Source: Lunularia cruciata (taxonomy: Eukaryota; Streptophyta; Marchantiopsida; Lunulariales; Lunulariaceae). From it: a stretch of DNA of 64,000 nucleotides. Shown here piece by piece: positions 1 to 11,052 of this stretch. The position numbers were made by a program, and so were the translations under genes. Where the stretch lies: NCBI GenBank assembly GCA_948567375.1, contig OX419762.1, positions 14,204,001-14,268,000 on the forward strand. Direction: 5' to 3'. Position 1 is the stretch's first letter. Every line of letters starts with the position of its first letter. The notes beneath the pieces were generated by a model. It had not been told where the DNA came from and searched no databases. It worked only from the letters and a program-made list of their open reading frames with translations.

Positions 1-3
1 AGG

Positions 4-240
4 TCAAATGTCTTGTGTGGAATGACTTTGGCCTGATCGGGAAGCATATCTACATAGTAGGGAAACATGGAACACTGGATGGATCTTCATGTGTGGTGGT
101 AGCTCAAGGTGATAGGCCATAGTGTCGACGTGACAAAGAATCGAGAAAGGCCCAATAAAATGAAGTCTAAGCTTACGAGATCCAACTAAAGTGAGGTTGG
201 TTGTCAAAAGCCACACTTGATTCCCAACATTGAACTCCAT
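4..240 (-). pseudogene. Integrase C-terminal (GPF/Y-type) module of element A
   Basis: A 78-residue open frame reads like the tail of a Ty3/gypsy integrase. It has a GNQVWLL stretch near the start, the GPF motif in FIGPFSIL, then MKIHPVFHVSLL, which normally marks the end of this module. It follows the integrase core at 289-1122 in the expected order. The stretch between the two is out of frame, so the pol reading frame is broken here. Any chromodomain would lie beyond the window start. Confidence 0.75.
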
Positions 241-288
241 GTGCCTATGGTGTGCATGAGCATATTGCTTTTGTCAATTTTGTGCAAT

Positions 289-1122
289 CTATAATCTGTG
301 CTTGGCGCTCTCCACACCTTGTTGGATTCTAGAAACAAATGTGTTGACTGCATCGACCTTGGTAGCCACTAGACGGATCTTCATCAAGCTAGAAGGTGTG
401 AAGGGATGCTCACCATACATAAGGAAAAATGGAGTGACTTGGATGGATGCATTCACTGAATTGTTGTTAGCAAATTCCACCAATGGGAGTAGGGTGTCCC
501 ACCTCTCTTGCTCTTCTAAGGTGAAGCCGCGTAACATGTCTTCAATTGTGCAATTAGCCCACTCTATTTGGCCATCTATTTGTGGGTGGTAAGTTGTGGA
601 CATGGCCAGCTTGGTATTGAAGAAAACAAAGAGTGTTTGCAAAAAAAAACTAGTGAATTGAATGCCTCTATCGGTGATGAGTACTCTAGACAAGCCATGG
701 TGAGAGAAGATTGCATCTAAGTATAATTGAGCTAGTTGTGGAGCGATCACATCCTTGGTGGTAGGGCATACATGAATCATTTTGCTGAGTCGGTCCACAA
801 AGACCACAATGGAGTCAAACCCTGAGGTGGTCTTGGGTAATTCACAAATGAGATCCATACTCACTTGTTCCCAACGTTGGGTAGGGATGGGGAGAGGTTG
901 AAGGAGCACTATAGGAGCTTGATTAGAAGCTTTGTTCTGTTGAAAAGATAGGTAGTTATGCATGTAGTCCATCACATCATTGCTCATCTTGGGCCAATAG
1001 TAATGGCACTGGATTGCATCCAAGGTCTTGTCCACTCTGACATGACCTGCAATGGTCGAATCATGACATCCCGCTAAAATGGTGGTGCATAATTCTAGAA
1101 CATGGGATCCATAATCTACCAT
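289..1122 (-). pseudogene. Integrase core of element A
   Basis: This 277-residue open frame covers the zinc-binding region and catalytic core of a Ty3/gypsy integrase. The catalytic triad is readable: Asp in VSMDLI, Asp in ITDRGIQF and Glu in DGQIEWAN, about 35 residues after the second Asp as in the D,D-35-E family. The N-terminal zinc finger keeps histidines in the HDSTIAGH region, but the two cysteines expected just before the QQNK stretch are not there, so the finger is probably dead. The frame is separated by shifts from RNase H upstream and from the C-terminal module downstream. It would have inserted element cDNA into the genome. I read it as a decayed copy. Confidence 0.8.
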
Positions 1123-1700
1123 TACGAAAGGTGAGTCCTTGGGTGCTAGTGATGCCTTTGGATGATTGTGCTTCTACAATCTGTGGATCAGTCTTTGTAG
1201 CAGCTAGAATCTTTGGCCAGAATTCAAGGTTAATCTTAACCTCTGCCACCAAGTTGTTTGCCATTGGCATGCAGATGAATGCATCTGCAAGTTGCTTCTT
1301 ACCTTCCATGTAGGTGATTGTCATGTTGAAGCGTTGTCGCCACTCTGCCCACCAAATCTGGCAAAGAGATAGACCCTTTTGCGTCTTGAGGTAGACTAGA
1401 GGTTTATCTCTACTACAAATGCCTTCTTGCCCATATAGTGCTTCCAATGCTTGGTTGCAAGAACAATGGCCAACTCTTCTCATTTTGTGGTGTAGTAATT
1501 GCGCTCTGCCGATAACAACTTTTGAGAGAAATATGCAATTAGATGCCATCCGTCATGCCACTCTTGTTGTAGGACTGCTCCTATTGCTATGCTTGATGCA
1601 TCTATAGCCAACTTGATTGGACGTTTTGGGTCATACCACTTCAAGATTGGTGCATGTAGCAAGGTGGCTTTCAATTCTTGAAAGGCCAACTCTTGTGCGG
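1061..1700 (-). pseudogene. RNase H region of element A, frameshifted
   Basis: Two overlapping frames carry one RNase H domain. The first (1689-1480) has LAIDASSIAIGAVLQQ and HLIAYFSQKLLSAERNY, the standard Ty3/gypsy RNase H opening. The second (1549-1061) continues with ITYMEGKKQLADAF, corresponding to the conserved end of that domain before integrase. A shift near 1490-1540 divides them. The domain would degrade the RNA strand during reverse transcription. No RT palm motif precedes it: sequence upstream passes straight into unrelated internal sequence, so RT has been deleted. Confidence 0.75.
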
Positions 1701-2520
1701 TTCCTTATGTCCATGTCTAGTAGCAATGTGGCTTCATTGTTGATAGGGTTCGTAGGCATAGGTGCCTCTCCAAGTACTTCAGTCGCAGGTATTGGGTTTT
1801 GAGACAGCTCTTCTTCTTGCATGGCCTGATCTTTCTTGAGGATCTACACTTGACTTTGTAATGTCTTTGTGGTCATCTTAATCTCTCGAAATTCATTCAA
1901 CATCCCTTGCACCAGCTCTTGCAATTACAAATCCATGGTTTGTACAACACTCAATTGCTAATATCTACTTCAATACATAGTCAATATGATCACTCTAGAA
2001 GGCGCATGAACTATTGGAACTACCATTGGGACCTCAAAAGCTATCACTTGTTGATAATACTCCTCACCAAAATTCCTAACCACAAAATCTCTAAACATCA
2101 CTTTCGGTCTCATTACATAACGGATTTCTACTTGAGTGTAGAAAGGGAGAAGATTTGGGACATTCACATCCATATCATCATAATAGAATGTAGATTGTCA
2201 AATCCCACTCTCTGTCATATATCACCATAGGTAGAATCACCGGGTTTGGTGAGTTCATCACCTTGTCCATGAATTCTGCACCAAAGTGATAAACTAGCGA
2301 TACACTCATTTGCTCATGTTGGATGTACATAACCTTGATGTGGAATGGATTCAAGAATGGAAAGCTAGGTGTGGGAATTGTCCTCCCGGTGCATCCATCC
2401 CATCCGCTCTCTAAAGTCCTTCCTAAGTCTAGCAATTACTCTATGTTCACCTCAAATTACTTAGTTTCAGTAGTTCATGCTCTTCCAAGAGGGATGATCC
2501 ACTCTCTTGGACTAAGACAC
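1701..2520 (-). other. Unrecognised internal region of element A between PBS and RNase H
   Basis: This interval lies where gag, protease and RT should be, but it is only about 0.8 kb and I recognise none of their motifs. Short open frames (85 residues at 2435-2178, 67 residues at 2173-1970) have no familiar domain. It probably represents remains of the 5' leader and gag joined to pol by a large deletion. Confidence 0.4.
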
Positions 2521-2534
2521 TCGTTATGATACCA
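2521..2534 (-). promoter_or_regulatory. Primer binding site of element A
   Basis: On the minus strand, one base after the LTR end, the sequence TGGTATCATAACG occurs. Plant gypsy and copia elements typically use TGGTATCAGAGC, complementary to the 3' end of initiator methionine tRNA. The first eight bases match and the rest is degraded. This fixes the adjoining LTR as the 5' LTR and gives the element's orientation. Confidence 0.7.
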
Positions 2535-2535
2535 T

Positions 2536-3268
2536 TGTAATACTCCGAGGATGAAAGAAGAGAGATAACACAGATTACACACTCAAACATTTGATGCCCC
2601 AAAGGAGCACCTTCTCTTTATTATATGGACAAAGATGATCTACTCCAAGGACGCTTCACCATAGGATTAGGCACACAAATAAGTGACATGTAAGCAAGCT
2701 CCACCCTTGGATTACTAACTTGGATGGGTGACATGTCGGTCTAGGTCATATCTGGTTGGTCAAACAAGCTTTGACTGGAGGGAATCTTTTAGGGAATCAT
2801 CTTGTAGGAATCTCAAAATCATGTAAGGTACCATTGGAAAGCTCTCGATGAGACAAACCAAAGGGGAGGGAGGTCAGCCTTTCTTCCGTTTGAAGGGGGG
2901 AATTGCACATTTTTGAGGCCTAATTCATCCGTTTAGGCCTCTGAAATTGCCTTCAAAGATTTCAAGCATATTTCAGTTCCTACTCTATTAGTAGAAGTCC
3001 CCTTTTGGTGATATCTCTTTTTGATCTGTTTAGTCCATCATGTGTAACATCTTTCCATATGTTACCAAACCAATTCTCACTTTAAATCACATGTCTAACT
3101 ATTGGTTCTAAGGTTCTCAAGTCTATTTTGGTTTCTGCCCTATTAGTAGAAGTATCCTTTTGGTGATACTTCTATCTGATCTATTTTGACCATCACGTAC
3201 AACATCATTCTAGATGTTACCAAACTGAATTTCACATCTAGATCATATGGCTAGCTCTTGGTATTACA
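2536..3268 (-). repeat. 5' LTR of element A (LTR family 1)
   Basis: The 733-bp repeat has mirrored ends, TGTAATACTCC at the low-coordinate side and GGTATTACA at the high side. Related copies occur at 61893-62636, 36222-37130, 31232-31828, 33540-34080 and, inverted, 56639-57036. Shared landmarks are the 'ccttctctttattatat' block about 80 bp in, a 'tggttggtcaaac' block and a 155-bp internal repeat beginning ctattagtagaag, present here in two units (from 2985 and 3140). The flank at 2534 is a primer binding site, so on the minus strand this is the upstream LTR. Confidence 0.85.
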
Positions 3269-4560
3269 ATATGCCACTAAGGTTTGGAGACATTATCTCT
3301 TGGGAAGCAAATGATCATGCAAACCAATCACAAACCCTTGTTGTAGATATTACATTTGGAGCACATGAAGAGTTGACATCATCAACAAGAGGAATCAATA
3401 CAATTTTTTTACATCAAACTTGAGTACAAACCTGGTCAATTCCATATCATTCTCAATGCACTATCATGACAACTTGACTAAAGTCTTTTCCTTTCATCAT
3501 GGCAGCAATTACAATGGTGTTAGTTGACTCCAAAACCCAAATTGAGTTTAAGATAGCTCTATAACAAGATCCCTTCTTTGAAATGGTACAAGGTCATCTT
3601 GCAACACACTACAAGAAGTACAACACCTTTTCCTTCAAGGAATACCTTCTATTTTGTGAGAACCGGATCTATGTTCCAACCAAGGGTGATCTCCAACTTG
3701 TGCACCTTCAAGAAGTCATGACTTGCCAATCATTGATCACATGGGTGTGGACAAGACCTTGGTTACCTTCCAATGCCAATGGTGGTGGTCTAGCATGGCA
3801 TGATAGACTCCTTCAACCCCTCCCCATTTCATTCGATTGATAAGAACATGTGAGCTTAGATCTCATCACCTCCTTGCCAAAACAAAGCAAGGTCACATAA
3901 CAATTGTGATGTTTGTGGATAAGATGAGCAACAAAATCCATTTGGCACCAACCTTTGATAGCTTTGATGCTCCAAATTTGGTGTAGATATATTGCTTTAA
4001 TGTCTTCAAGCATCATGGGATGCCTCATGTATTCATCTCCGCCCGTGATCCTTGCTTCACCGGAATTTTTGCAAGCACTCTTTTAGATTCTCTACACCAA
4101 GCTTGTTTTGTTCATGGTTCATCATCCTTAAACTGATGGACAAACCAAATATGCAAATTGCACCTTGGAAGATATGCTTTGTGCATTTATCAAGATTCAT
4201 CATACCAATTGGGATGAATCTTACCGCTATTGAGTTTACATACAATAATTCCAAATACACAAGCATCAGATCCTCTTGGCCAAGATCCACTTGTTCCAAA
4301 TTCCTTTCTTGCTCCTATTCCATCTCATGTCCTTCATACTTCCACCTTCTTGACCACCATATAGCAATCACTCCACAAGCCAAATCTCATCTCCTTGTTG
4401 CTTAGAAATGTCAAAAACAATATGCGGACCACCATTGTCATGATCACACCTTTCAACTTGATGATAAGGTTATGCTCTCCTCTAGTATCCTATCTTTCCC
4501 ACATGACACCCAAGTCCATAACCTTGCTCCTAATTGGATAGGACCCTTTAATCCCATTTA
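3269..4560 (+). pseudogene. RNase H end and integrase fragment of element B
   Basis: The stretch 3269-3560 corresponds to 60330-60600 of element C. From 3583 an 85-residue frame covers the segment before the integrase core, and from about 3843 the core itself appears in broken frames (a block equivalent to SLDLITSLPK, then a VFVDK-like block). Later frames at 4052-4405 cover the C-terminal part. Stops and shifts occur throughout. It ends by joining LTR-like sequence, without a chromodomain. Confidence 0.7.
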
Positions 4561-4564
4561 AGTA

Positions 4565-4930
4565 ATATGCATGCCAAGTGGTGACTTCTAGGAGGACACC
4601 TCTTAAGAAGCTTCCTAGCTAGCTTAGCTTGCACCCTAAGTAGGTGGCTTCTAAAAGGAAAATTCTTGGGAAGTTTCCAAGTAGCGTAGCTTGCATGCCA
4701 AATAGATGGCTTCTAGAACAAAGTTTCATTAGAAGCTTCCTAGTTAGCTTGGCTTGCATTCCAAGAAGGTGGCTTTAGGAAGCTTCTTGAGAAGCTTTTC
4801 AAGAGCCTTCTATGCTCTCTATAAATATCAAAGCCCAAGCTAATGCTAGGTATATAAAATTGCCCTCATTCAAGTTTCCCAATGTGATCTTCCATTCTCT
4901 TATTTCTCTCCTCAATCTTGATCTTTTACA
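4565..4930 (+). repeat. Partial LTR (family 2) inside element B
   Basis: This stretch shares the body of the family 2 LTRs: repeated blocks of about 60 bp containing 'agcttagcttgca' and 'ggtggcttctag', a ctataaata TATA-like box near 4820, the 'gtgatcttccattctcttatttctctc' block in shortened form and the end TTTTACA at 4930. The expected left end TGTAACAATATGG is missing. Family 2 copies are also at 6029-6522, 57037-57306 and 62787-63176. Confidence 0.7.
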
Positions 4931-4944
4931 CATCCCATTTGCTC

Positions 4945-5971
4945 AATAAAAACATGTGAGTTTAGATCTTATCACCTCCTTGCCCAAGACAAAGCAAAGT
5001 CACACAACAATTGTGGTGTTTGTGGATAAGTTTAGTAAAAAGATCTATTTGGCACCAACCTTTGAAATAGTGATATTCCAATATTGGCCTTGATCTACTT
5101 TGACAATATCTTCAAGCATCATGGGACACCTTGGATCCTTGATTTATTAGAAATTTTGGCAAGCATTCTTCCAAATACTTGGCACCAAGCTTGCTACCCT
5201 TGGCCTATCATCCTCAAATTTATGGACAAACCAAACATACAAATTGCACCTTGGAGGATATACTTTGTGCTTTTGTCAATGTTTATGATATCAACTAGGA
5301 TGAATGTCTTGTAGCCATTGAGTTTACCTACAATAATTCCAAATATGCAAGCATTGGATTCTCTTCCTTCTTCCTTAAATTTAGCCAAGACCCACTTGTT
5401 CCAGATTCCTTCTTGCTTCTCCTCCATCTCATCTCTCATACTTCCACCTTTTTTGACCACAATATCCCAATCCTTACAACAAGCCAAATCTCATCTCCTT
5501 GTTGCTCAAAATTGTTAAAAACAATATGTGGATAAACATTGTTGTGATCTTACTTTTCAAATGGTGATAAGGTCATACTTTCTTCTCATAACCTACCCTT
5601 ACCCCTTGATACCTAAGTTCATAAACTTGCTCCTAATTGGATAGGTCCATTTGATATTAGCTAAATCTTTTCTCTTGTTGCTTATCTACTTGCCTTGCCT
5701 TTTCATATGTGCATCCACCTTGTCTTTCATATTTCCAAGTTGAAACTCTTTGCTTCTAATCATCTTCCTTTGTGTCTTGTGTCCAACCCCTCCTCTTCCT
5801 ATCTCTATCAACGATGATGAGGAATATGAAATTGATTGTATCCTTATACATCACCACATTCAACATGGTCACCAACAACATATGGAGTACAAAGTCCTTT
5901 GTAAAGAGTATCCTATTCATGATCACACTTGGGAGCCTCTTTCTCATCTCCAACATGCACAAATGGCCATC
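4945..5971 (+). pseudogene. Second integrase fragment and chromodomain of element B
   Basis: From about 4953 the sequence repeats the integrase core seen from 3843, again in broken frames. A clean stretch at 5806-5971 encodes a chromodomain: EEYEIDCIL, then HMEYKVLCKEYPIHDHTWEP, then HLQHAQMAI. This matches the chromodomain at the end of pol in chromoviruses, including the usual aromatic and TWEP positions. Such a domain is thought to steer integration towards marked chromatin. It stops about 55 bp before the 3' LTR, as expected. Confidence 0.75.
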
Positions 5972-6028
5972 TAGGAGTTTGAAGCTTCCATGGTGACAAA
6001 GACATTATCAACTAGTGGTGGGAGAATA

Positions 6029-6522
6029 TGTAACAATATGGAGTTTACCAACAAGTTAGTTGGGACTAATAAAATAGCAAGTAGGAAAAATTAGCCAAGA
6101 ATATAAGAATATTTTAAAAGCATCTAAGAAGCTACTTGGTACCTTCCAAGTATTGGGTAATTTGCATGGTAAGTGGTGACTTCTAGGATGAAGCTTCTTG
6201 GGAAGCTTCTTGGTTAGCTTAGCTTGCACACCAATTAGGTGACTTTTAAAAGAAATCGTCTTTGGAAGCTTCTCAACTAACTTAGCTTGCATATCAAGTA
6301 TGCAACTTTTAGAAGGAAGTTTCTTGAGAAGTTTCTTTGTTAACTTGGCTTGCACTCTAAAAGAGTGACTTTTGGGAAGCTTCTCAAGAGCCTTGTATGT
6401 TCTTTATAAATACTAAAGCCAAACCTCATGCTTCGCATTTGTATTTTCCTCCATTCAAGAGTCCTAATGTGATATTTCATTTTGATCTTCCATTCTCTTA
6501 TTCCTCTCCTTGGTCTTTTACA
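6029..6522 (+). repeat. 3' LTR of element B (family 2)
   Basis: A purine-rich tract (tggtgggagaa) just upstream acts as the polypurine tract. The LTR begins TGTAACAATATGG at 6029 and ends TTTTACA at 6522 (494 bp). It has degenerate repeats of about 60 bp with agcttagcttgca and a TATA-like ttataaata at about 6402. The same start sequence follows the chromodomain of element C at 62787. Confidence 0.75.
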
Positions 6523-7560
6523 CCAATCAACAATAAAACCACATGCGGATAAAGAACATGCAACATCAAGCCTTACAAAGGACAACATTCTATGTGAGTG
6601 GTGGAAAACATGATCTCAAGAATGAATCGATACTTTGATTATTCAAAACAAAGATCACCAAAACTTCCATAAGCGTGTTTGTATATAGGTACTTGATAAA
6701 TAAAGCACTCACATGGTATGTTGATTCGGAATGATCAATGTTGGTGGAAGGAAAAGAGATCACTTGGTTGGTGATGCAAGAAGGGCTATTGAAGAATTTC
6801 CAATCCGTGGATTTTATGCATATGGGTAATTGTGGAGGTTGAACCAAAAGAACAGTTTAAGAGAATACTTGGAGGCATTTCAGGATTTGTAGGTCATGAT
6901 AATTGATATGAGCCTAGTAGAAGCTCTTGATAATTTCAAACAGGATTTAAATGAGCAAATTGCCAAGAGGCAATGGTACAAAATCCTCACACCATTTTTG
7001 AAGCCATTGCGTGTGCTTAAAAAGTTAGCAAGAGTGCTTTGAGGAGGTGAATGAGTAGTCTTGACACAACACTATTGGGCTTAAACACCAGACTTTGGTG
7101 GACCAATTTGTATTGAATTGTACAACATTTGTTTGTGAGACCAAGGAAAGGAAAACTTGGAGACTAAATCCAAGGCACAATACGTCAATGGTGGATTTGT
7201 CGTCAAGCATTGAGTCAGAGGCAGAGGTACAAGAAGAGTCCAACTATGAGGACTCTAAAGCAGAAGAAGAGCTCACTCTATAGAGCAAGGAGTCAAACAG
7301 TGGTAGTGAAGGAGAACTTGAGGTCCAACAATCAACATAAAAAGTGGCTGAGGAGGAGGATCAGGAGTTCCTTGCAGAGATTTAAACGCATGGAGGTTGG
7401 AGATACCCAATATTTGGAGCTACTTGAAGTGGATATCCTAGGGAAACATGAAGCATGCTTCATGCATTTCAAATTCCTAAAATTTCACATTTTTTTCTAT
7501 ATTTGAATAGTGAAATTTCTATGTTAAAGCATACCTTTTTGGTTAATAACTGCTTTAAAA
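6523..7560 (+). other. Possible gag-like relic, unassigned
   Basis: No intact gene. Around 6855-6965 the plus strand can be read in broken frame as a stretch resembling a retrotransposon gag (a LREYLEAFQDL-like block followed by SLVEALDNFKQDLNEQIA). A later 62-residue frame at 7095-7283 is acidic near its end. The resemblance is by eye only and may be chance. Confidence 0.3.
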
Positions 7561-7599
7561 TTTAAAATTCTATAATGCTATAAAACATGAGTAAGGGTC

Positions 7600-8220
7600 T
7601 ATTCATTTCCAGCAAGCGAGTAAATTCAAACAAAAACGTTTCCATTTGAGATAAGTATTGGAAATTTTGAGTTCATTCCGTTCTACAAAATCGCCTAAAT
7701 TTGATTAGAAATATATTGATTTCAAAGGCTTTTATATATGTTCAAAATATGATATCAGTCTGTTCAAAACTTTATTATTAACTCATTCTTGCTTCTTCTC
7801 AAAAGACAAAGTCAACTTTTCTGATCTTTCCATAGGGGAAACGAAACTTATTGTAGTCTACTATCTTTGAAAGTCATACATATATTCACTAACATGTTGC
7901 CATAAGATTACAAGGACCAAGCGACCAAACATCATGATCAAAATCTGAAGCCAACGAAACGGACAAGTACCTCCGCATGTAATACATTACAGACATGTCG
8001 TAATATGCGCAGTATTCATTGAAAAGGAAGTGGTCCTCGGGATAAAGGAGAATTACTTTTCTATTCCGTCCATTAGACCCACTGAAATGATCCGGTTGTC
8101 GATTGGAATTAGCAGGACTTATTGTAGTCTAATATCTTTGAGAGCCCATATCTTCTTGAAATTAAACAAGAAAATGGACCATTGCAGAAAGCTCACAGAA
8201 TAGAACCGAAAGTTATTTAC
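7600..8220. repeat. 3' flank of resistance-gene family, decayed copy
   Basis: This AT-rich stretch matches the DNA immediately downstream of HNL copies 1 and 2 (about 10130-10640 and 19030-19480), with shared blocks such as 'ttgatttcaaa', 'aaagtcaactttt' and 'gaaacgaaacttattgtagtct'. A further copy is at 39985-40258. Together with the LRR relic at 8222-9400 it shows that a whole gene 3' end was duplicated here. No coding potential is seen. Confidence 0.7.
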
Positions 8221-8221
8221 T

Positions 8222-9400
8222 CCGGAGCTGATTCGGCACTTCATGCAGACTGCTTCAGAGCATCAGCAAAGCCTATGAACTTTGGACAATTTGATACATA
8301 GATGTACTTTCTTGTTTCTCATCATTCCGCTAGTCTCTCAAAATTCCTGCAATCTAGAATCCTAAGACTCCAAAAGCCCCATCGGCAATCCCAACCTAAA
8401 GTTTCTAAATATTCACATTCTCGTGATTCAAGCGCGACTAGGTTTTTAAAGTCCCCTAAGCTGAATAGGTCGAATGAACCCTGCAGTGCTTTAGACTCAT
8501 TAATATATATATGTTTCAGGTTTGTCAGATGCCCAAGGGATTCCAAGAGACACTCGAAGTTTCCATTGTTGTATAAATTAAAATACATCAAATGAAGAAT
8601 TGTTTTGAGAAGCTCACACATGACATAGACACATGATCATTTCCCCACCTGAATACCTCATTGTCAAATATCGCAACTCAGTGAGGCACGAAAGTGCTTC
8701 GTGGAGTTCCTTGAATCCTCGCACGTCGGGGGCGTCCAACCTTTTCAACCTAGTCATCTGTGGTAGGGACTCCCGCATTTTCTCCAAGATACCGTAATTC
8801 CATATTGACAATTGTTCCACGGCGGCAAGTTGTCCCAAGGACAAGGGAAGTCTATCCAACCTCTTGTAGTTCATCACACTCAATTCTACAATAGAAGTCA
8901 GTAATCCCAATGACTCGTGTATGCGTTCAACCTCCCGCATCATCTATTTGCATTGATTTCAATCTTGTTGTCCTAAAGAATCATCGATAATAATCTCACA
9001 TTTGTGTATGCGAGAGGGCCTAAACTGATTCAATATCCTCGGAAACTGCTCCAAAGTTGCAATTGTAGTTGGGTATAGGTTTAGTTCCGCTAGCGCAATG
9101 AGTTGCCCTACATCTAGAGACACAATTCTGGTACACTCAAGTATGTGTGGCCTTTCAAGCGCTCCCTGTCCCTCTAAACTGTCCGGGAAACTACTTCAGA
9201 CTCGTACAGTGGTAAACTGACAAGTCCTTTAGGGATCCGCCAATCGCCCTAGGGACTAACGGACGTAGTTCAGTCGAGGAATTCGAACCAATTGCAAACC
9301 CATAGCTATGTCCACAACCCGTTGAACTCGGTAGGCTTGCCAGTGCAGGAACCTGAAGTAGGTTAAGATCTGTAAGGTTTTTCAAGGAGCCCAAGGACTC
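8222..9400 (-). pseudogene. LRR fragment of an HNL-type gene
   Basis: Three frames (8621-8322, 8943-8614, 9394-9191) read as consecutive pieces of the C-terminal leucine-rich repeats of HNL copy 2. NFECLLESLGHLTNLKHI and GSFDLFSLGDFKNL align with NFECLLESLGHLTNLKYI and GSFDLFSLGDFKDL in that gene. Frame changes and stops separate the pieces, and there is no NB-ARC or hydrolase sequence upstream. The divergence is far larger than that between copies 1 and 2, so this is an older duplicate. Not expected to make protein. Confidence 0.8.
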
Positions 9401-9409
9401 GAATAATAA

Positions 9410-10160
9410 TTGCTATGGGCATTTTGTATTTTGAGTTCAACTTATACCGATCTTGATTATATCTCTTGGATTCAAATCGATTATTGTTTGAATTCGATTC
9501 CATTTTCAACAAATTTAGGTAAAGTTTTCATACACCCATTGTCAAATTTATATCAGTTCACATGGAGTTTTGTACATGTTCATTCTCAATGAAATCTGAA
9601 CTATCAAGTTACCATCAATCAGCCAAGCTCCGAAATATAAAATTTTTCAATTCTTGTATCTAATTTCCCTTTGATTCTCATTTCTATGATATTATCAATT
9701 CTTCTTCAATTTAATTCAAATTAGATCAATATTTGATCATTTGTTCAATAATTTTTCACGAATTAGATATTGATTATAATCAAGTTACCCTTATTCTAAG
9801 TAAAAGATTGTAAATGATGTTCATTAACCTCTATCCATTATAACAAAACTCTAAGGTTCAATATCAAAAAAGTGAACTTTCTAAAATTGCACTTCAAAAG
9901 TATATTTTTGATTTCAACCTAAATCTTCAGATTCTAACCATATCATTTATAGCACATCTTATAGTATGAATAATGCAAGTGACAATGTATTACACCATAT
10001 GAATCACACTAATATCAAATTGAATTGTGAACAAGTAATCCAGAAATAATTATTAAAATACCTCTAATTATAAATACTATTACTCTAACACATGAGTAAT
10101 CTAGTTTTGAGTCCACAAATATCAAACAAAACATTCTCATTTGAGATGAATATTGAAAAT
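9410..10160. repeat. AT-rich segment shared with 39175-39970
   Basis: No gene. The sequence matches 39175-39970 over most of its length, for example the 'cattctcaatgaaat' block at 9580 and 39419 and the 'gcacttcaaaagtata' block at 9889 and 39745. In both places it lies between an LRR relic and the family's 3' flank, so the two relics share an ancestor. Confidence 0.6.
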
Positions 10161-11052
10161 TTAAGTTCATTTCTCTCTACAAGATTATCAAGATTTGATT
10201 AAAAATCTATTGATTTCAAAAGTTTTAATAGATATTCTAATTATAATATCAATATGTTCAAATTTTTATTATTCATTTTTCTTCCTTCTTCTTAAGAGTC
10301 AAAGTCAACTTTTTTGCTTTTTCCATAACGGAAACGAAACTTATTGTAGTCTAATATCTTTGAAAGTCATACATATATTAACTTAAAGATTGCCACAAGA
10401 TTACAAGGACCAAACATCATGACCAAAAGCTGAAGCCAGCGAAACGAACAAATACCTCCAGTGGTAATACATTACAACATGGCGTAATATGCGCAATATC
10501 ATTCCAAAGGAAGTTGTGTTCGGGATAAAGGAGAATTACTTTACTATTCTCACCATTAGAGCCACTGAAATGATCCGGTTGCCGGTTAGCACGGGGTCAA
10601 GGGAATTGGATTAGCAGGACGTACTTATGTTACAGAAAAGTGAACGTCAACAAATTAAGTCGATTATTTAGATAAATAAACTATAAACAGGAACAACTTT
10701 TTGTAGTGAAAGATGGCGACAAGAATATTTTATTACAAGGAAGATGGTCATCAGTAAAGAAATTGGAAGAAAGGTACAAAGAGATAAGAAATTTCCGTCT
10801 AAAACACTTCCAAAAAGTAAGGAAGTTTCATGATTTGAATATGGAAAATGTCTTTTAGATTTAATCCATTTGGAACTTAGCAAGAGACTTTGGATTAGCT
10901 CATATCTTATTGAAACTAAACAAGAAAATGGACCATTGCAGAAAGCTCGCCGAATAGGACCATTACATATTTACTCCGATGCTGATTCAGCACTTCATGT
11001 GCAAAGTATACATTAGTCTTGTGAACGTCGCCATCTATGCGCCTTTCTACTT

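Larger units (their letters stand above)
1..3268 (-). mobile_element. Ty3/gypsy LTR retrotransposon A, decayed, cut by window edge
   Basis: Reading the minus strand from 3268 downwards gives a 5' LTR (3268-2536), a primer binding site directly after it, an internal region without recognisable RT, then RNase H, integrase and the integrase C-terminal module running to the window edge. The 3' LTR must lie outside the window. The order RNase H then integrase is that of Ty3/gypsy rather than Ty1/copia elements. Frameshifts and the missing RT mean it cannot move on its own. It interrupts the RNase H region of element B at 3268/3269, so it is younger than B. The right target flank reads atatg. A matching target duplication would be expected beyond the unseen 3' LTR. 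Confidence 0.8.
3269..6522 (+). mobile_element. Gypsy chromovirus B, decayed and internally rearranged
   Basis: From 3269 the plus strand matches the pol gene of element C (from about 60330) for RNase H end, integrase and chromodomain, and finishes with a 3' LTR at 6029-6522. The interior is scrambled: an integrase piece (3583-4560) runs into a partial LTR (about 4565-4930), followed by a second integrase piece starting at the equivalent internal position (4953), then the chromodomain. This looks like two truncated copies fused, or one copy rearranged by recombination. The 5' half is cut off by the insertion of element A at 3268. Confidence 0.75.
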
